A model generated the notes under the pieces. It had not been told where the DNA came from. It searched no databases and was given only the letters and a program-made list of their open reading frames with translations. A DNA stretch of 64,000 bases. It comes from Chitinophagales bacterium (lineage in GTDB: Bacteria > Bacteroidota > Bacteroidia > Chitinophagales > Chitinophagaceae). Location of the stretch: contig JACJXR010000002.1 in NCBI GenBank assembly GCA_020636505.1, positions 248,001 to 312,000 on the forward strand, read 5' to 3'. Positions 1 to 9,083 of the stretch are shown here, in pieces; position 1 is the first letter of the stretch; each line of letters begins with the position of its first letter. The position numbers and the translations under genes were made by a program.

Positions 1-500
1 AGATCGTCTGCTTGCCAATTGAAACGAGGCTGATCGTTCATATCGTCAAAAGGTATCTCATGCAGATATACATGGGCAAACCCATGAAGTTTACCTTCAT
101 GACCGAACTCCTCATTCCCCAACAAATCGTAAGTGTAATTGTATTGTATTTCTTTGGGCAACTCGTTCAGCAAGTACACTTTAAGTGCATCAACCACATC
201 CTCCATCCTATCCTGCTTAAATACAGGAATGAACGACAAGTAGACTCCTTTGGCTAATTTGGGTTTCCGCAACGTCTCTTTTTCAACCGGCAACTGCTCA
301 GGAGCGGCTTTCTTTTTTGCAGGAGCCACTTTCTTCTCGGTAAACCACTTTAAGTATGGGTGATCTATCTCATCTACATGAACAGGGAAGGTCGTACCGT
401 CTACATCCACCTCTACCATGTCGTTGCTTATATACGCAACGATATGCCCCTCTTCATCGGTATGTTTGAAAATCACCTTGTCCCCTATCGAAAATTTCAT
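1..500 (-). CDS. DUF2027 (Smr-associated) protein, N-terminal part
   Basis: The gene starts with the ATG read from 500 down and runs off the window edge, so only about 166 N-terminal residues are visible. They begin MKFSIGDKVIFKHTDEEG, a small beta-rich domain, followed by a Lys/Ala/Pro linker near residues 55-75 (KKVAPAKKKAAPEQ) and a second beta-rich region containing GVYLSFIPVF and a HEIPFDDM segment. This layout fits the Bacteroidota family that carries DUF2027 followed by a C-terminal Smr (MutS2-type nuclease) domain. The Smr part would lie outside the window, so that is inference. The start is 1 base after the rdgB stop, so the two genes are probably co-transcribed. Confidence 0.65.
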   Translation of the reverse strand, partial: MKFSIGDKVIFKHTDEEGHIVAYISNDMVEVDVDGTTFPVHVDEIDHPYLKWFTEKKVAPAKKKAAPEQLPVEKETLRKPKLAKGVYLSFIPVFKQDRMEDVVDALKVYLLNELPKEIQYNYTYDLLGNEEFGHEGKLHGFAHVYLHEIPFDDMNDQPRFNWQADD

Positions 501-501
501 A

Positions 502-1077
502 TCATCGATTGTTGATGAAGTCCACCATCTTTTTTACCGCCTTACCACGGTGACTCAAATTATTTTTTACTTCCAACTGCAACTCAGCGAATGTTTTATC
601 GTATCCTTCGGGAACAAATATAGGGTCGTAGCCAAACCCACCTGTACCTCTTTTTTCCGCGACCAATGTCCCGTGGCATTCTCCCTCGAAATAATATACT
701 TCACCGTCCCATATCAAACATATCACCGCTTTATAATAAGCTGACCTGTCTTCTTTGTCAGCCATATCAGCGATCAACTTCTCCAGATTTCGGTCATTGT
801 CACGAGGCAGGCCCGCATAATATGCACTATGCACTCCGGGTGCACCTCCCAATGCAGGCACACAAATACCACTATCATCCGCAAACACATTCTTACCTGT
901 ATACTCATGTACTGCACTTGCCTTGGTATGTGCATTTTCATTGAATGTATCATACGGTTCGGGCACTTCTTTGTCGAAACCCACATCTTCCAACGAGTAC
1001 AGGTTTATATCCTGCATCATCATTTTTATCTCTTTTACCTTCCCCTTATTGTTCGATGCAATGACCAACTCCTTCAT
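502..1077 (-). CDS. rdgB: dITP/XTP pyrophosphatase (RdgB/HAM1)
   Basis: A 191-residue nucleoside-triphosphate pyrophosphatase that removes non-canonical purine nucleotides (dITP, XTP) from the cytoplasmic pool and so keeps them out of DNA. Family signatures are visible: the N-terminal substrate loop ASNNKGKVKEI (residues 7-17), the metal-binding FADDSG segment in mid-protein, the GFGYDPIFVPEG motif and the C-terminal SHRGKA motif that contacts the base. Length matches the family. It lies just downstream of the terminator of the acyl-CoA dehydrogenase gene and 1 base before the DUF2027 gene. A -7-like box TATATTCG (1098-1105, one mismatch to TAnnTTTG) sits about 20 bases upstream of the ATG. 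Confidence 0.96.
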   Translation of the reverse strand: MKELVIASNNKGKVKEIKMMMQDINLYSLEDVGFDKEVPEPYDTFNENAHTKASAVHEYTGKNVFADDSGICVPALGGAPGVHSAYYAGLPRDNDRNLEKLIADMADKEDRSAYYKAVICLIWDGEVYYFEGECHGTLVAEKRGTGGFGYDPIFVPEGYDKTFAELQLEVKNNLSHRGKAVKKMVDFINNR

Positions 1078-1100
1078 GTATACTGTCTTCTGTATTGCGA

Positions 1101-1130
1101 ATATAAAAATGAGCCGCCAATCGGCGGCTC
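1101..1130 (-). terminator. Intrinsic terminator after the 3-hydroxyacyl-CoA dehydrogenase gene
   Basis: Perfect 8-bp GC-rich stem (gagccgcc / ggcggctc, 1111-1130) with a 4-base loop. On the minus strand it is followed by ATTTTTATAT, and it lies 26 bases past the stop codon at 1156. Confidence 0.85.
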
Positions 1131-1155
1131 ATTTAAACAACATCATATAAAAATT

Positions 1156-2136
1156 TTATTTCCAAGACTTACTGCTAAAGCGGTCACTCACCACTTTATC
1201 CTTAGAGCCCGGAGTGTATTTGTAGAAACCTTCTCCACTCTTAACACCCAAGTATCCCGCCTGTACCATGTTTGCCAACAATGTGGCAGGCGCGTACTTC
1301 TGCTTACCGAAGCCCATGTGCAACACATTCATGATGGAATAACAAGTATCAAGACCGATAAAGTCTGCCAATTGCAAAGGTCCCATCGGGTGAGCCATAC
1401 CAAGCTTCATAATGGTATCGATTTCTTCCACACCGGCTACACCTTCTTGCAAAGTGATGATGGCCTCATTGATCAAAGGCATCAATATACGGTTGGACAC
1501 AAAACCCGGATAGTCTTGTACAACACATGGTACTTTACCAAGGAAGGAAGACAAATCGTGGATGACTTGAGTAACCTCGTGTGTAGTGGCATAACCGTTG
1601 ATTATCTCCACCAACTTCATTACCGGAACCGGGTTCATGAAGTGCATACCGATAACCTGACCAGGACGCTTTGTATGAGAACCGATACGAGTGATAGAGA
1701 TCGAAGATGTGTTCGTAGCAAGTATCGTATGCTCCGGACATAGTGCATCCAATTGCTCGAATATCTTCACCTTCAGATCAATGTTTTCGGTTGCAGCCTC
1801 GATAACAAGGTCTGCATCTTTAACAGCCTCGGCCATATCCGTATATGTGGATATACGACCCAATGATTCCGCCTTCTGTTCTTCTGTAAGTTTTTCTTTT
1901 GCTATCTGACGATCCATGTTTTTACCGATGGTGGCTATCGCCTTGTCCATAGCATCTTGCCTGATGTCCATCATGTGGACATGAAATCCGCTTTGTGCGA
2001 ATACGTGACATATACCGTTACCCATTGTACCGGAACCTATCACTGTTACGATTTTGAATTTCTGTAGCATGTCTTTGGTTTTTTGATCCAATCCCGAATG
2101 CTCAAGTTGAACCGTATTTTCTTTTTCTTTTATCAT
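1156..2136 (-). CDS. 3-hydroxyacyl-CoA (3-hydroxybutyryl-CoA) dehydrogenase
   Basis: NAD-dependent oxidoreductase of the short soluble PaaH/Hbd type, acting in fatty-acid beta-oxidation or butanoate metabolism in the cytoplasm. The Rossmann motif VIGSGTMGNGI is at about residues 32-42, followed by the acidic residue in HMMDI. The ATNTSS segment, GMHFMNPVPVM with the catalytic His, and DYPGFVSNR of the C-terminal helical domain are all present. At 326 residues it carries roughly 25-40 more N-terminal residues than most homologues (MIKEKENTVQLEHSG...), so an internal Met at residue 24 is a possible start. A -7-like box TATCTTCG (2160-2167, one mismatch) 23 bases before the first ATG favours the longer form. 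It is transcribed alone and has its own terminator. Confidence 0.9.
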   Translation of the reverse strand: MIKEKENTVQLEHSGLDQKTKDMLQKFKIVTVIGSGTMGNGICHVFAQSGFHVHMMDIRQDAMDKAIATIGKNMDRQIAKEKLTEEQKAESLGRISTYTDMAEAVKDADLVIEAATENIDLKVKIFEQLDALCPEHTILATNTSSISITRIGSHTKRPGQVIGMHFMNPVPVMKLVEIINGYATTHEVTQVIHDLSSFLGKVPCVVQDYPGFVSNRILMPLINEAIITLQEGVAGVEEIDTIMKLGMAHPMGPLQLADFIGLDTCYSIMNVLHMGFGKQKYAPATLLANMVQAGYLGVKSGEGFYKYTPGSKDKVVSDRFSSKSWK

Positions 2137-2324
2137 TAATAGAAATATTTTAAACGTGCCGAAGATAATATTTTATTAATTAAGAAGCAGCCCACGATTA
2201 ACATATAAAACACCCGTGTGGATAACCCGAATATTGCCTCAAAAACAGCTGTTTAGCATTTGTTTAACGTATCCCGGCGGACATTTAACCCGAGTACAAC
2301 ATTTATGATAGTAAATTTCATATC

Positions 2325-2783
2325 ATGAAAAGGATACTACAAATTTCAGCTCTGCTACTTATTGCGACCATGTTCAATGCATGCAAAAAGCAATGCCAAA
2401 ACATTGCACAGAAAAATGCGGTTGGACAATACAAATTCGAGAAAGTGGTCCGCCACTACGACCTACTGAAAACCGAAAACAGGACCGGTGATTACAACAA
2501 TATGATATTGCAGCTCAACGATAAGAACCAGGCTGCACTTATTGACCAAAACAACAATATCACCTATACCGGTAAGTATGAAATATATACCGACTACTAT
2601 GGGAACGACGATGATGGCAATAGTAATGTCAACTATACCATCATTATCGACCTGAAAGGCAACGGTCGAGGAGAAAGCGACTACTACCTATATGGCGAGA
2701 ATGCTAACATAGGCAGAAACAAGCTTTATTTCTGGGTAAGGCGCGGTGATGGCAGGTACAAATTCAAGCTGGATAAGATATAG
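2325..2783 (+). CDS. Hypothetical lipoprotein
   Basis: A 152-residue protein with a signal peptide ending in a lipobox (MFNAC, lipidated Cys20), so it should be anchored in an envelope membrane. The mature part begins KKQCQNIAQKNAVGQYKFEKV, followed by polar beta-rich sequence with Asp/Asn/Tyr-rich turns (TDYYGNDDDGNSNVNY). I recognise no family. The overall look is that of a small lipocalin-like or DUF-type barrel, which is only a guess. The gene has its own terminator and appears to be a single transcription unit. The 188 bases upstream show no clear promoter. Confidence 0.75.
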   Translation: MKRILQISALLLIATMFNACKKQCQNIAQKNAVGQYKFEKVVRHYDLLKTENRTGDYNNMILQLNDKNQAALIDQNNNITYTGKYEIYTDYYGNDDDGNSNVNYTIIIDLKGNGRGESDYYLYGENANIGRNKLYFWVRRGDGRYKFKLDKI

Positions 2784-2796
2784 CAACAGTTTTTAT

Positions 2797-2833
2797 CAGC
2801 CATATAGTTTTAACAATATGGCTGTATTTTTTT
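2797..2833 (+). terminator. Intrinsic terminator after the lipoprotein gene
   Basis: 9-bp perfect stem cagccatat / atatggctg (2797-2805 and 2816-2824) followed by a run of seven T after TA. It lies 14 bases past the stop at 2783. Confidence 0.85.
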
Positions 2834-2858
2834 GTCCTAAATTTATGGCTAAGAGTAT

Positions 2859-5477
2859 ATGAGTATACAAAGAGCCACACCGGTCAACGAATTACTGGCC
2901 AAGCTTATTTTTCTGATACTTCCTACCGCATTCATCGGCTATTTTTTGCTGTGGAATGCAAATGAATACTACTCTTTTCTCGAAGAGAATGCAATCCAAC
3001 AGGCCTTGTATGTCATGTTTGGGATGACGGCAGCAGCAATATTCTATGCGTTCAGATTTCGGTTCATACCCACATTGGCCATCCTGATTGCCGGTTTTTA
3101 TCTCGTTTACAAGGGGCTGGACAGTATGGCGACAGGTGAGTTCGACGCCTTTTTCATATCCGTACAGTTCTTGGTATTCGCCATTCTGTTCATATCGGGC
3201 TGGGTTATCGGCTACGGGTTTGTACGTCTACGGTATTGGTCGGTGTTTATTGCGGCGTTGATGTTGGCCACATGCATATTATTGATCGCCAAATCTCAAC
3301 TGGAAACCGTATATGAACTGTTGCAGTATTTTACCCCTTCGGTATTGTACTCAGTTTACTTGCTATATGCTACAGAACAGATATACAGCTACAAAGACAA
3401 GTCGCAGAAGTTTTGGTGGTTCATGTCACGCAGGCTACTACTTTTCGGGTTATTGGCGATATTCTTATTTGGTGGTGTTGTTTACCTCCTAAAAGAAGAC
3501 ATAAAAGAAACCGTGGCCAATTATGGCGGAACAGGCAAAGATGGGGAAAACAGTATGTTGAAAAAGAACAAAGACGGCTCTTTCGACATAAAGGAATACT
3601 CAAGACTTAGAAGCAACCTTGGTCGAAGCAATGAGCTGCTATTCTGTGCGCACATCGACAACTTTTTTGAAGGCACCGATATCCCCAACCCTTTATACCT
3701 CACAGCATTCTATTACACACTTTTCGATACCACAACCGAAACGTTCGAGCGTGACTCTTTGATACCCAACAATGACTTGTTTGAACCCGACCCCGGCAGC
3801 ATTCCTCTGTTCTTTACGGAGGTCGATTCATCGGTAATTGAAAACAGCCTTGCCACCAAACTGCGGAAAACTGTTGATGTGGAGATTTACAACGCCAAAC
3901 TTTCATCCAACACATACATAGCGCCAAACGTAGGATACTTTGTTCAGCCAATAGCTGTTGAAAAAGATTTCAGGGACCAATTCAAATCTGCGTTCAGGAC
4001 CAAAAGCTATGTATCCGAACTGAACAGCGCATATTTCATATATAACTCTGAAGAAAAGCAGCTACGCACATTTCAGGAAAACCGTTTTGAAGTACTGAGA
4101 AAAGTAAAGGGATACAAAGGCATGGACAAGAAGTTCATGGACTACTACACATACATGCCATCGGATGATAAATTCAACAAAATATCCGAACTGGCACACA
4201 GCATATCGGACAGTACAGACACTCCTGTAGACCAAGTGTTGGACATCAGAGATTACTTCTTACAAAAAGACGAGAACAAAAAGCAAATATTTACCTATAC
4301 GGACAACCCGGGCATTCCGGATATACCAAGCGCATCTAAGCTGATGTATTTCCTTTTCGAGAACAAGAAGGGGTACTGCGCATACTATGCAGGAGCGACG
4401 CTTTTCATGTTACGAGCATTGGGTATCCCATCGAGAATAGCCGTTGGTTTCTTGACAGTTGACCGCAGCGATAAGAACAAGGGTTGGTATTGGTACTATG
4501 CAGATCAAGCACATGCCTGGGTGCAAGTATACTTTCCGGGATATGGTTGGCTCGATTTCGACACCACCGTTGGTAATGAAGATGCGGAACAAAGCCCACA
4601 ACCTGACGGTACACCACCGATGCAACCCCCGAGGGCTTGGCTTGCCGCAGAAGGAACTGTACTGGATGTGGACACAGCCAAAAAGCTGATGAATATGAAG
4701 GTGAACCACATCATCTTCCACGACAAAGAGTATAAAATGGACAGCGCCACAAACTTGTCCATGGATATGAAAATAGCCGCAGTGTACATAGACAGTGTGG
4801 ACGTGCCATTAAAAAATGTAAGGCAAGGCGACAAAGGAACCGCCGTATCTTATGCAATGGCTCTTAAGAATATGCCTGCATATAAGAACGAGAAGGGTAA
4901 TGCATTGGCTAAGAGGCTTCCTTCACCCGTACCTGTCGATGAACTATATCTACAACGCAGCGATACGAGTAAACCACAACCCAAACCTCAAAATCAAGCA
5001 AAAAAGAAAACAATATCATCCACACAAATATTACGCATAACATTCGGTACGATACTGGCGTTGTTACTGATAGCTATCCTGTTGCCGTCCATTATATACA
5101 GATATTACAGATTTAGGCATAAAACAGCAAAAGACGACGGCTCGTCCGCCTATTTCGCATATAGGGCCATGAACTACTACCTACACCAGCTAGGCATCTA
5201 TCGTGCTGATTTGACACCGATGCAATATGCCACCAAGGTGGTAGACCCAATGTTCGGGACCAAATTCACTTCATTCATGAACGTGTATCTGAAGAAAAAA
5301 TATGCCAATCTGCCACTTAACGACAACGAACGGAAGCTATTGCACGAGTTCATAGCACCATTCATAAGCAGCATAAGGTCGCAGACAAAATGGAGCAAAC
5401 GATTGGTACGTTTTATCAATCCTTTGCATACCATTGGCTTTTATGTACAACCGTCTGACGAAACAGGCACTAAATAA
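2859..5477 (+). CDS. Membrane transglutaminase-like protein with DUF4129-type tail
   Basis: An 872-residue membrane protein. The N-terminal ~220 residues hold about six or seven hydrophobic helices. A large periplasmic region follows, containing a transglutaminase/cysteine-protease core with the expected triad: Cys507 in KKGYCAYYAGA, His552 in DQAHAWVQVYF and Asp568 in WLDFDTT. Another membrane helix lies near residues 725-750 (ILRITFGTILALLLIAILL), and a cytoplasmic tail resembles DUF4129. This order is that of TgpA-like proteins. Substrates are generally unknown in this family, but position directly before a class A PBP suggests a cell-envelope role (inference). The PBP gene follows after 40 bases, so they may share a transcript. 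Confidence 0.88.
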   Translation: MSIQRATPVNELLAKLIFLILPTAFIGYFLLWNANEYYSFLEENAIQQALYVMFGMTAAAIFYAFRFRFIPTLAILIAGFYLVYKGLDSMATGEFDAFFISVQFLVFAILFISGWVIGYGFVRLRYWSVFIAALMLATCILLIAKSQLETVYELLQYFTPSVLYSVYLLYATEQIYSYKDKSQKFWWFMSRRLLLFGLLAIFLFGGVVYLLKEDIKETVANYGGTGKDGENSMLKKNKDGSFDIKEYSRLRSNLGRSNELLFCAHIDNFFEGTDIPNPLYLTAFYYTLFDTTTETFERDSLIPNNDLFEPDPGSIPLFFTEVDSSVIENSLATKLRKTVDVEIYNAKLSSNTYIAPNVGYFVQPIAVEKDFRDQFKSAFRTKSYVSELNSAYFIYNSEEKQLRTFQENRFEVLRKVKGYKGMDKKFMDYYTYMPSDDKFNKISELAHSISDSTDTPVDQVLDIRDYFLQKDENKKQIFTYTDNPGIPDIPSASKLMYFLFENKKGYCAYYAGATLFMLRALGIPSRIAVGFLTVDRSDKNKGWYWYYADQAHAWVQVYFPGYGWLDFDTTVGNEDAEQSPQPDGTPPMQPPRAWLAAEGTVLDVDTAKKLMNMKVNHIIFHDKEYKMDSATNLSMDMKIAAVYIDSVDVPLKNVRQGDKGTAVSYAMALKNMPAYKNEKGNALAKRLPSPVPVDELYLQRSDTSKPQPKPQNQAKKKTISSTQILRITFGTILALLLIAILLPSIIYRYYRFRHKTAKDDGSSAYFAYRAMNYYLHQLGIYRADLTPMQYATKVVDPMFGTKFTSFMNVYLKKKYANLPLNDNERKLLHEFIAPFISSIRSQTKWSKRLVRFINPLHTIGFYVQPSDETGTK

Positions 5478-5517
5478 TATTAATTTTTAGCTTTGCTAAA
5501 ATTATAAACCGCAAGTT

Positions 5518-7767
5518 GTGAGCGAACCAAAATCAAAAAAAATAAAGAAAAGGATAATACGCCTACTCTGGATATTCTTCGGATTGGGTATACTCACCTT
5601 TTCGCTTCTCATATTGATGATCAATCTTGGGTGGATGGGCTATATGCCATCCATGAAAGAGTTGGAGAACCCCAACAGTGCCCTTGCATCAGACATATAC
5701 GCTGAAGATGGTCAACTTATCGGCCGCTACTATGTACAAGACCGCTCCACTACCAAGTATGAGGACATTTCGCAAAACATATTCAACGCTCTTATAGCCA
5801 CAGAAGATTCTCGATTCAACAGACATGCAGGTGTAGATGGCAAAGCAATACTCAGAGCGGTACTGTTATTTGGTAGAGATGGAGGTGGTAGTACCATTAC
5901 ACAGCAGTTGGCAAAAAACCTGTTCCCAAGAAAAAAGGGGAACAAGATTCAGCTTATCATCCGCAAGATGAAGGAGTGGGTCATGTCTGTAAAACTGGAA
6001 AAAAGACTGACCAAAAATGAGATCATCAACCTATACCTTAATACGGTTCCATTCGGTGATAACGTATATGGCATCAAAAACGCATCACTTACATTTTTCA
6101 ACAAACAACCAAGCGAGGTTACAGTAGACGAAGCCGCCATTTTGATAGGTATGCTTAAAGCCACTACTGCATACAACCCTCGCATACACCCCGAAAAATC
6201 CAAAAACCGCCGCAATACGGTTATCAATCAGATGACGAAATACGGATACCTTAAATCAAAGGATGCTGTCAAGTTTAAACAGAAACCCATAAAGCTCAAC
6301 TACCATAAAATAACACACCATGACGGAATGGCTCCATACTTCAGACAGATAGTCGAGCAAGAGGTAAAAGAGATATGTAAGACATTGACAAAACCCGACG
6401 GTTCCAATTACAATATTTACAAAGACGGGCTTAAGATATACACCACACTGAATGTAAAAATGCAAGGCTATGCCGAGCAAGCTGTAGAGGAACACCTTAC
6501 TGAGATGCAGCAGTTGTTCATCAATCAGACCAAGTACAAAAACGGTGCTGTGTGGAATGAATATCAAAAATATCTGGACCTGGCCATCAAGTCCACACCA
6601 CGATATCGCAGACAAAAAGAAGAAGGAAAATCTCACGAACAGATAATGGGCGATATGCGCACACCTGTAGAGATGACGGTTTTTGCATGGAATAAAAATC
6701 ATGAGATAGATACAGTGATGACGCCAATCGATTCCATCAAATACATGAAGATGGTATTGCAAGCGGGCTTCATGGCACTCGACCCATATACGGGTGAAGT
6801 AAAGGCATGGGTCGGAGGTATAGACCATACCTATTATCAGTACGACCACGTAAACAGAAAGACCAAAAGGCAGGTAGGTTCTACCATCAAGCCACTACTC
6901 TACTGTCTTGCTGTTGATAACGGATTCTCCCCATGCGGCGTGGTATCAACAATGCCGCAGAGTTTCCCGACTATTGAGAATTATGATGCAGGGGGTACCA
7001 AATATGGAGCCATGACCATGCGTAAGGCCTTGGCAGGTTCAATCAACAATGCCGCATTATACATCATTAAACAGGTTGGTATCAACTCCTTTGCAGAGTT
7101 TATGGAGCGATGTGGTATAGACAGCAAAATAGACAAAGTACCGTCTTTGGCATTGGGTGTAACAGACATTTCGCTCTTTGAAATGTTGGCCGCATACACC
7201 ATGTTCCCAACCGGAGGTACGCATGTTGAGCCTATATTCATTACCAAGATAGAAGATAAGAACGGGGCTGTTTTGAAAAGCTTTGTGCCGACACAAAGAG
7301 AAATGATCAATAAGTACACCGCATTCAAGATGGTGCGTATGATGCAGGGGGTTGTTGAAAACGGAACTGCCAAACGTATACGCTATCGTTACAAGATAGA
7401 AGGAGAAATGGCGGGCAAAACAGGTACCACCAATGAGCAAGCCGATGCTTGGTTTATCGGCTATACACCACAAATTATGGGCGGCGTTTGGGTTGGTTGC
7501 GACGACCGTTATTTAAGGTTTGGCAGTGAGAGACTTGGACAAGGCGCCTCTGCAGCATTACCTGTATGGGCATACTTCATTCAAAAACTATATGCGGACA
7601 AGTCGTTGCACATCAACAAAGACGCCAAGTTCGAACCACCTGAAGACTTTAACGATTGCGAAGTATTGGTTGACCCTACAACAATGGGTAACGGTTGGCT
7701 GAACGATGGTCGTGCCGGTGATGGTGGTGAGCCGTTGGAAGCCGTACCCGACAGCGAATGGCAGTAG
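5518..7767 (+). CDS. mrcA: Class A penicillin-binding protein 1A (transglycosylase/transpeptidase)
   Basis: A 749-residue bifunctional peptidoglycan synthase anchored by one N-terminal helix (about residues 12-35). The GT51 glycosyltransferase domain shows EDSRFNRHAGVD, GGSTITQQLAKNLF and the KLEKRLTKNEIINLYLN helix. The transpeptidase domain has all three active-site motifs: SxxK at Ser455-Lys458 (GSTIKP), SxN at Ser508-Asn510 (GSINNA) and KTG at Lys634-Gly636 (AGKTGTT). The start is GTG, as no upstream ATG fits the anchor. Length is normal. Downstream, the HD-domain gene begins 15 bases after the stop. Confidence 0.96.
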   Translation: MSEPKSKKIKKRIIRLLWIFFGLGILTFSLLILMINLGWMGYMPSMKELENPNSALASDIYAEDGQLIGRYYVQDRSTTKYEDISQNIFNALIATEDSRFNRHAGVDGKAILRAVLLFGRDGGGSTITQQLAKNLFPRKKGNKIQLIIRKMKEWVMSVKLEKRLTKNEIINLYLNTVPFGDNVYGIKNASLTFFNKQPSEVTVDEAAILIGMLKATTAYNPRIHPEKSKNRRNTVINQMTKYGYLKSKDAVKFKQKPIKLNYHKITHHDGMAPYFRQIVEQEVKEICKTLTKPDGSNYNIYKDGLKIYTTLNVKMQGYAEQAVEEHLTEMQQLFINQTKYKNGAVWNEYQKYLDLAIKSTPRYRRQKEEGKSHEQIMGDMRTPVEMTVFAWNKNHEIDTVMTPIDSIKYMKMVLQAGFMALDPYTGEVKAWVGGIDHTYYQYDHVNRKTKRQVGSTIKPLLYCLAVDNGFSPCGVVSTMPQSFPTIENYDAGGTKYGAMTMRKALAGSINNAALYIIKQVGINSFAEFMERCGIDSKIDKVPSLALGVTDISLFEMLAAYTMFPTGGTHVEPIFITKIEDKNGAVLKSFVPTQREMINKYTAFKMVRMMQGVVENGTAKRIRYRYKIEGEMAGKTGTTNEQADAWFIGYTPQIMGGVWVGCDDRYLRFGSERLGQGASAALPVWAYFIQKLYADKSLHINKDAKFEPPEDFNDCEVLVDPTTMGNGWLNDGRAGDGGEPLEAVPDSEWQ

Positions 7768-7782
7768 AACAGATTGATTTTT

Positions 7783-9003
7783 ATGAGTACGAAGGGTAAG
7801 ATCATCAACGATCCAGTATATGGCTTCATCAGGTTTCCCGAAGAGGGTATAATGCAACTTATAGACCACCCGTGGTTTCAACGACTGAGATATATAAAAC
7901 AAATGGGCTCGGCACACCTTGTGTATCCGGGTGCAGTACATACACGTTTTCATCATTCCATGGGTGCATGCCACTTAATGGGTAAAGCTCTGGACGAGCT
8001 ACGTGCCAAGGGCGTGGAGGTAACCGACGACGAATACCGTGCAGCCAGAATAGCCATATTACTACACGATATAGGGCACGGTCCTTTTTCTCATGCATTG
8101 GAAAGCACTTTGGTGGGCGATTTATCTCATGAGTACATCTCTCAGTTGATCATGAACAAGCTGAACGATGAGTTTTCAGGTATGTTGACAGAAGCCATCA
8201 AGGTGTTTAACCACTCATCGGGCAAGCACTTCTTGCACCAGCTGGTGTCCAGCCAGTTGGATGTAGACCGTATGGATTATCTGAACAGAGACAGTTTTTA
8301 TACAGGTGTATCGGAAGGGGTTATCGGTTACGACAGGATATTACAGATGCTTACGGTGAAGGATAATGAGCTTTTGGTGGAAGAGAAAGGTGTCAACTCG
8401 GTTGAGAAGTTCATTATCGCCAGACGATTGATGTATTGGCAGGTATATTTACACAAAACAGTTTTCAGCTCAGAAATATTGTTGATCAACATTCTGAAAA
8501 GAGCCAAATCTCTCGCACGAGACGGAGTGGAGCTTTTTGCAAGCCCTGCATTAAGGCATTTCCTGTACAATAATATCAACAAAGAACAGTTTGAGAAAGA
8601 ACCGGAGCACCTTGAGCTTTACTGCAAAATGGATGATATTGATGTGATATCGTCTATAAAAGCATGGTGTAATCACGATGACAAAATACTATCAAGACTA
8701 TGCAGCATGATGCAAAACCGCAAACTGTATAAAGTATTGATGACCACAGGTCCTGTTGAAGATATGGCTGCAGAGAAACGTGATATATTGGCAACAGAGC
8801 TGAAACTTAAAGAAGAAGAACTCGATTACCTCGTTTGCACCGGCAGCACATCGGAAGACACATACAATATCAATAACGAGAAAATTTGCATTGCTATGAA
8901 AAACGGTGATGTGAAAGACATATCCGAGATCGACAACCCCATCATCAATCAGGCTTTGGCAAAACCGGTACACAAAAACTATCTATGCTATTTACAGCCA
9001 TGA
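7783..9003 (+). CDS. HD-domain phosphohydrolase (SAMHD1/dGTPase-like)
   Basis: A 406-residue metal-dependent phosphohydrolase. Metal-binding residues of the HD fold are visible: His in TRFHHSMGACHL, the HD doublet in ILLHDIGHGPFSHALE, and the distal Asp in SSQLDVDRMDYLNRDSFYTG. This combination is typical of the Bacteroidota and Firmicutes HD proteins related to SAMHD1 and dGTP triphosphohydrolases. Substrate is not determined by sequence, and a dNTPase is the best guess. I chose the ATG at 7783 (MSTKGKIINDPVYGFI) over a TTG three codons earlier. It follows the PBP gene by 15 bases and is probably co-transcribed with it. Confidence 0.9.
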   Translation: MSTKGKIINDPVYGFIRFPEEGIMQLIDHPWFQRLRYIKQMGSAHLVYPGAVHTRFHHSMGACHLMGKALDELRAKGVEVTDDEYRAARIAILLHDIGHGPFSHALESTLVGDLSHEYISQLIMNKLNDEFSGMLTEAIKVFNHSSGKHFLHQLVSSQLDVDRMDYLNRDSFYTGVSEGVIGYDRILQMLTVKDNELLVEEKGVNSVEKFIIARRLMYWQVYLHKTVFSSEILLINILKRAKSLARDGVELFASPALRHFLYNNINKEQFEKEPEHLELYCKMDDIDVISSIKAWCNHDDKILSRLCSMMQNRKLYKVLMTTGPVEDMAAEKRDILATELKLKEEELDYLVCTGSTSEDTYNINNEKICIAMKNGDVKDISEIDNPIINQALAKPVHKNYLCYLQP

Positions 9004-9083
9004 TAGCAGGATTCACATACAATCAAATCAATATTTATTGTCTTTTTGATTAACTTAGCACGTTTATTACACAGTAAGAAAAA

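Noticed and set aside
829..1743. A 304-codon plus-strand reading frame over rdgB and the acyl-CoA dehydrogenase gene
   Set aside because: It lies antisense to two well-conserved genes and crosses the terminator between them. The translation is rich in His and Cys with no family motif.
5481..5505. Inverted repeat between the transglutaminase and PBP genes
   Set aside because: The arms (taatttttagc / gctaaaatta) are AT-rich with a bulge and are not followed by a T-run, so neither a terminator nor an operator is supported.
6256..6849. A 197-codon minus-strand frame opposite the PBP gene
   Set aside because: Hydrophobic-looking translation arises from the complement of a conserved transpeptidase region and has no independent support.
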